Shown: positions 20,179 to 22,914 of the stretch, one piece after another
How positions within the stretch are numbered: position 1 is the stretch's first letter
How the letters are laid out: each line of letters starts with the position of its first letter
Virus record (IMG/VR): IMGVR_UViG_3300036768_001045
Coordinates: 1-22,914 of that record
DNA length: 22,914 nt
Source: a virus
Direction: 5' to 3' (one strand)
Made by a program: the position numbers and the translations under genes
Notes under the pieces: generated by a model
The model's database searches: none
The model's input: the letters and a program-made list of their open reading frames with translations, nothing else
What the model was told of the DNA's origin: nothing

Positions 20179-20859
20179 TCACTGCAGGGTCCAATCGCCC
20201 CACATGGTCCAGTAGTCGAGCCGCCGCTGGCGCACATAGACACCGTCGCCCTCGCGGCTGCCTGATGCGTCCGTGTTTCCTTCGACGGTCTCGCCGGCTC
20301 GCAAGACGATCGCCATGTGCCCGCCGGTGCGCCCGACCCGAAGTGCGAGGCATCCGCGGTACATGCGCGTGACCTTCTGACCGCGCGCATCGATCTCGAT
20401 GGCATGGTCGAGCACGCGTGCTGAGCGGATCCATGTCCGCGGGCATCCGGTCCACCGCCGCACCGTCTCCAGGCACCACACGACGTATGCAGCGCACCAC
20501 GAGTGTTCGCCTGTTGGGTCAAGCCCGGTCGTGCTGACGTACTCGTCGATCTCCGGCCCGCGATTGCGCCCCTCCTCTCGCACTCCGAGCTGCGAGAGGC
20601 CCACGAGGCAGAGGAGCCCCCGAAGCGCCGACGTCGTGGCCGGGAGCTGCGCGTGCACCGTGAGCTCCGTGATGCGCCCGACGGTCGGGAGCTCCCCACC
20701 GCCGAGCGCACGCAGTGCGGCCTCTGTGCGAGGCCCGAAGATCCCGTCGACCGGTCCCGGATCTGCGCCCTGCCGCATGGCAAGCTCCTGCAGCCAGCGC
20801 ACCTCAGCGCCACTGTGGCCCTCTGGGAGTCCAATCCGCCGCTGCTGCGCCGCGAGCAT
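20179..20859 (-). CDS. Endolysin: peptidoglycan-binding domain plus CHAP-type peptidase
   Basis: Degrades the cell wall at the end of infection. Residues 15-52 (GAEVRWLQELAMRQGADPGP, then VDGIFGPRTEAALRAL) form a PG_binding_1 domain. Residues 85-226 form a CHAP/NlpC-like peptidase: Cys122 in HSWCAAYVVWC, His181 in GGHMAIVL and Asn195 in VEGNTDAS give the expected Cys-His-Asn set, and VGLSQLGVREEGRNRGPEID is the usual start of the domain. There is no signal peptide, so release through the adjacent holin-like protein is expected. The start is the ATG one base after the upstream stop (TGACATG); a longer frame is antisense-like. Length of 226 residues is normal. Confidence 0.9.
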   Translation of the reverse strand: MLAAQQRRIGLPEGHSGAEVRWLQELAMRQGADPGPVDGIFGPRTEAALRALGGGELPTVGRITELTVHAQLPATTSALRGLLCLVGLSQLGVREEGRNRGPEIDEYVSTTGLDPTGEHSWCAAYVVWCLETVRRWTGCPRTWIRSARVLDHAIEIDARGQKVTRMYRGCLALRVGRTGGHMAIVLRAGETVEGNTDASGSREGDGVYVRQRRLDYWTMWGDWTLQ

Positions 20860-20860
20860 G

Positions 20861-21136
20861 TCACACCCTATGCCACGAGAGCGCCAGAAATGCCACCTGC
20901 GAGAGCACGCCCATAGCCGCGGCCACGGCCGCCCAGGCCACGCGCGTGGCGAACGCACGCATCGCAGCGCGATCCTCCGCGATCTCTCGTGCGAGCGCAT
21001 CGACCGCAGCGCGCAGGTGCTCAATCTCGGTCTCCAGGGATGCAAGCCGCTCCAAGAGCCCGCGGCTGCTCCCGTCGCCGTACACCACCCTGTAGATCTC
21101 GTCGTCGTCGCGTCTCATCTCACACGGCTCCATCAT
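20861..21136 (-). CDS. Holin-like / XhlA-type lysis protein
   Basis: A 91-residue protein with one coiled coil (GLLERLASLETEIEHLRAAV, then DALAREIAEDRAAM) and one C-terminal membrane segment (VAWAAVAAAMGVLSQVAFLAL) ending in WHRV. This is the layout of XhlA-type hemolysin/lysis proteins and of some single-span holins. It lies directly upstream of the endolysin and overlaps the tail gene at ATGA. GGAG is three to six bases before the two possible ATG codons. It probably lets the endolysin reach the wall; a spanin-like role cannot be excluded. Confidence 0.8.
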   Translation of the reverse strand: MMEPCEMRRDDDEIYRVVYGDGSSRGLLERLASLETEIEHLRAAVDALAREIAEDRAAMRAFATRVAWAAVAAAMGVLSQVAFLALSWHRV

Positions 21137-22914
21137 CTACTCCAAGGCGGGACCCCGACGGTGCGGGAGTCCACGCGATACAGTGCTGGGGCATCGATAC
21201 TCACCGATTGCCCGGTCTGAATCCTGAGCCACACTTGCACGTACGCCACAGCTTGCGCCGTCACCCGAGCAGTGGCGTAATACCTGAGCCACCCGAGCCC
21301 ATTGCGCTCTGCGGTAGGTCGCAGTGCGACCTGCAGGTCGGTGCCGATGATGTTGCCGGACGCGTCCATCTGTCGCACCACGATACTTGTGCGCTGCGTC
21401 GTGGAGAGCCAGGCCGACCAAAGAAACGTCCAGCCCGGGCGGGCGACGTGCAGCCGCGCAGCAGCGTCCGCGTCCCCAAGCGTGGCCGTGTCGAAGAACG
21501 ACGCCGTGGTCGTGGCGGTGAGCGTGACATATCGGTCGCCGACGCAATTTTGGTCCACGGTGACAGCCGCGTTGGCTCCATTGTACCACCAGCCGAGAGG
21601 GAATCCGCCGGACCTGAGCTGCGAGAAATCGGGATTGCGAAACCGGTTGCTGGTCGCCCGCGGCGCATCCGCGATTGCTGGGGCCAGATCGAGCACACCC
21701 GGCTGCAGCGTGGCCTGCGGTGTGCCGGTCTGCACGTAGGCCATGTTGCCGCGCCACGGCGCGAGCTCGATGTCGGTATCGTCGCCGAGCTGAAGCGCCC
21801 GCACGATCCAGTCGCCGCCATGGCGGCCCGTGGAGTCAGCCACACGCACGACGTCGTGCGGGCGCAGGTGCCAGAGCTCTGGCCCCCAGCCGCTGCGGAT
21901 GGCTAGCCGGTCACGGTCCGCGAACTCGTGCGCTGCGATCCGATACGCCATCGTGTCCACGGTCTGCCGGTCCATGAGGAGCGGCGCGGTCACCACGAGC
22001 TCGGGCCCGCTGTCGCTGAGCTGCAGCGAAAGGTCTCCCGGGTACTCGTCGAGCTGCTCTAGTACGGGCTCGTCACTGGTACCGCGCGCGCGAATCAGCG
22101 GCCCGAACCGCACGCGGAGACGTGCCGGAGCAGGCCCAATCTCGGGACGGCCGCTCGCATCGTCGTAGCCGCCCGCATCCGGGCCGACGAGCAGAGTGTG
22201 TTTGCGCGTCCGCTCGGCCTCCCAGGTGGCGTGTCGGTCTCCGAGATCACGCACGGCCGCGCACGCGACCTTGGCGAGCTCCTCTAATACGAGCTGCGCG
22301 CTCTCGCGTTGCAGCGATGCACCGAGCGCGCCGTCGATGCGCCGGGACGGTCGCGCTGCAAGCAGGGCCGCCGCCTGGTCGGAGCTGGCAACGCCGAGCC
22401 CCATCGTCGAGTGTGCGAGCACGTCGTGGATTGCCTGGGCATAGCTCGCACGTGCGCGCTGCACCCGAGCCATGACGGCACCGCGAGCCTGCCCGGGCAG
22501 CCGCACAATTGTGAGCCCAGTGCGGTAGTCTGCGCCGTCGAGCACGACGGCATCGCCCGACACCTCGCACCCGGGCCCGACTTCGAGCACGGTCACGCCG
22601 CCGTAGGTCGAGCCCGCCGTGTAACCGCGCCCAGGAGTGACGAGCGCTACTTCCGTGGCGTAGCCGCCCGACGCCCGCAGAATCACCACGCGCGCCCCGC
22701 CGGAGCCGATGGATACGATGTCCCCAGGCGAGCCCGCGACGGTATTGGCTGCAGGCGTGGCCAGGATCGACTTGACGACGCCGCTCGCCGTGCTCCCACT
22801 GAACGAGATGCCCGATACGGTGACCTGCGTGTCGCTGCCCGACAGCTGCACGGCCGTCACTTGCCCGTAGCGCCACATCGTATCGGTCGACGACATCCAG
22901 CGGAGTGTCATGCC
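21133..22914 (-). CDS. Tail hub/tip protein with C-terminal carbohydrate-binding-like domain (cut by window edge)
   Basis: The frame is open to the right edge, and the first methionine seen (three bases from the edge) lies in sequence that looks internal, so the N-terminus is outside the window. At least 593 residues are present. The first part (YGQVTAVQLSGSDTQVTVSG ... ADYRTGLTIVRLPGQARGAV) is followed by a hub-like region: DTMAYRIAAHEFADRDRLAI, LWHLRPHDVVRVADSTGRHG, DWIVRALQLGDDTDIELAPW, which resembles tail hub and GTA-type tail proteins. From NRFRNPDFSQ on there is a jelly-roll carbohydrate-binding-like domain (GWWYNGANAAVTV ... GWTFLWSAWLSTTQRTS ... AYVQVWLRIQTGQSVSIDAP). It probably forms the tail tip and touches the host surface. 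It is followed by the lysis genes. Confidence 0.8.
   Translation of the reverse strand, partial: GMTLRWMSSTDTMWRYGQVTAVQLSGSDTQVTVSGISFSGSTASGVVKSILATPAANTVAGSPGDIVSIGSGGARVVILRASGGYATEVALVTPGRGYTAGSTYGGVTVLEVGPGCEVSGDAVVLDGADYRTGLTIVRLPGQARGAVMARVQRARASYAQAIHDVLAHSTMGLGVASSDQAAALLAARPSRRIDGALGASLQRESAQLVLEELAKVACAAVRDLGDRHATWEAERTRKHTLLVGPDAGGYDDASGRPEIGPAPARLRVRFGPLIRARGTSDEPVLEQLDEYPGDLSLQLSDSGPELVVTAPLLMDRQTVDTMAYRIAAHEFADRDRLAIRSGWGPELWHLRPHDVVRVADSTGRHGGDWIVRALQLGDDTDIELAPWRGNMAYVQTGTPQATLQPGVLDLAPAIADAPRATSNRFRNPDFSQLRSGGFPLGWWYNGANAAVTVDQNCVGDRYVTLTATTTASFFDTATLGDADAAARLHVARPGWTFLWSAWLSTTQRTSIVVRQMDASGNIIGTDLQVALRPTAERNGLGWLRYYATARVTAQAVAYVQVWLRIQTGQSVSIDAPALYRVDSRTVGVPPWSR

Noticed and set aside
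19509-20864. Long open frame of 451 codons on the minus strand
   Set aside because: It overlaps the endolysin and nuclease genes in another frame, is rich in Arg, Ser and Cys with no domain pattern, and has no ribosome site. It is a by-product of high GC.

Overview
This window is a stretch of a tailed double-stranded DNA phage (Caudoviricetes) or a prophage of the same type. It carries an HK97-type head module (portal, MuF-like protein, prohead protease, major capsid protein), both terminase genes, a replication block, a recombination block, a lysis pair and tail or fibre genes. Base composition is high in GC through most of the window (70% in a hand-counted line of the terminase region). The long fibre gene falls to about 47% in a counted line. 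Promoters fit a sigma-70 type consensus and ribosome sites are strong (GGAGG). No integrase, repressor, tRNA or CRISPR array was recognised. The host cannot be read directly. Cys-rich segments of the type C-x-x-N...C-x-x-D-x-D-C, together with Thr-Pro stalks, recall envelope proteins of high-GC Gram-negative lineages such as Myxococcota or Binatota, but this is only an inference.

Layout, left to right. 1-4102 (minus): capsid protein (cut by the left edge), protease, MuF-like protein, a beta-rich protein, a small exported Ig-like protein, portal. 4149-5808 (plus): small and large terminase, transcribed away from the portal. 5809-6630: no convincing protein gene, but three evenly spaced promoter / short transcript / terminator cassettes, then a cluster of dyads and an 11-bp tandem repeat. 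6631-8937 (minus): three replication genes. The middle one is an initiator-like protein that contains an iteron origin. 8938-9066: a promoter packed with palindromes. 9067-12456 (plus): an eight-gene early operon with a possible annealing protein and a Cas4/AddB-like nuclease. 12547-13751 (minus): three small genes very rich in perfect hairpins. 13847-22914 (minus): tail hub (cut by the right edge), a holin-like protein, endolysin, and five genes for exported or membrane-anchored proteins.

How it fits together. The minus-strand head genes leave through the left edge and the minus-strand tail genes enter from the right edge. The simplest reading is one leftward late unit on a circular or circularly permuted genome, interrupted in this window by early, replication and terminase blocks. 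Stop/start overlaps (ATGA) and shared ribosome sites show tight translational coupling inside each block.

The most unusual parts are: (1) the array of three putative small RNAs after the large terminase; (2) the set of late proteins with Sec-type signal peptides, cysteine-rich segments and Thr-Pro stalks, one of them fused in frame to a Holliday-junction-resolvase-like nuclease; (3) the lambda-like origin inside the initiator gene, with three dyad iterons, a G-tract cluster and an AT-rich stretch.
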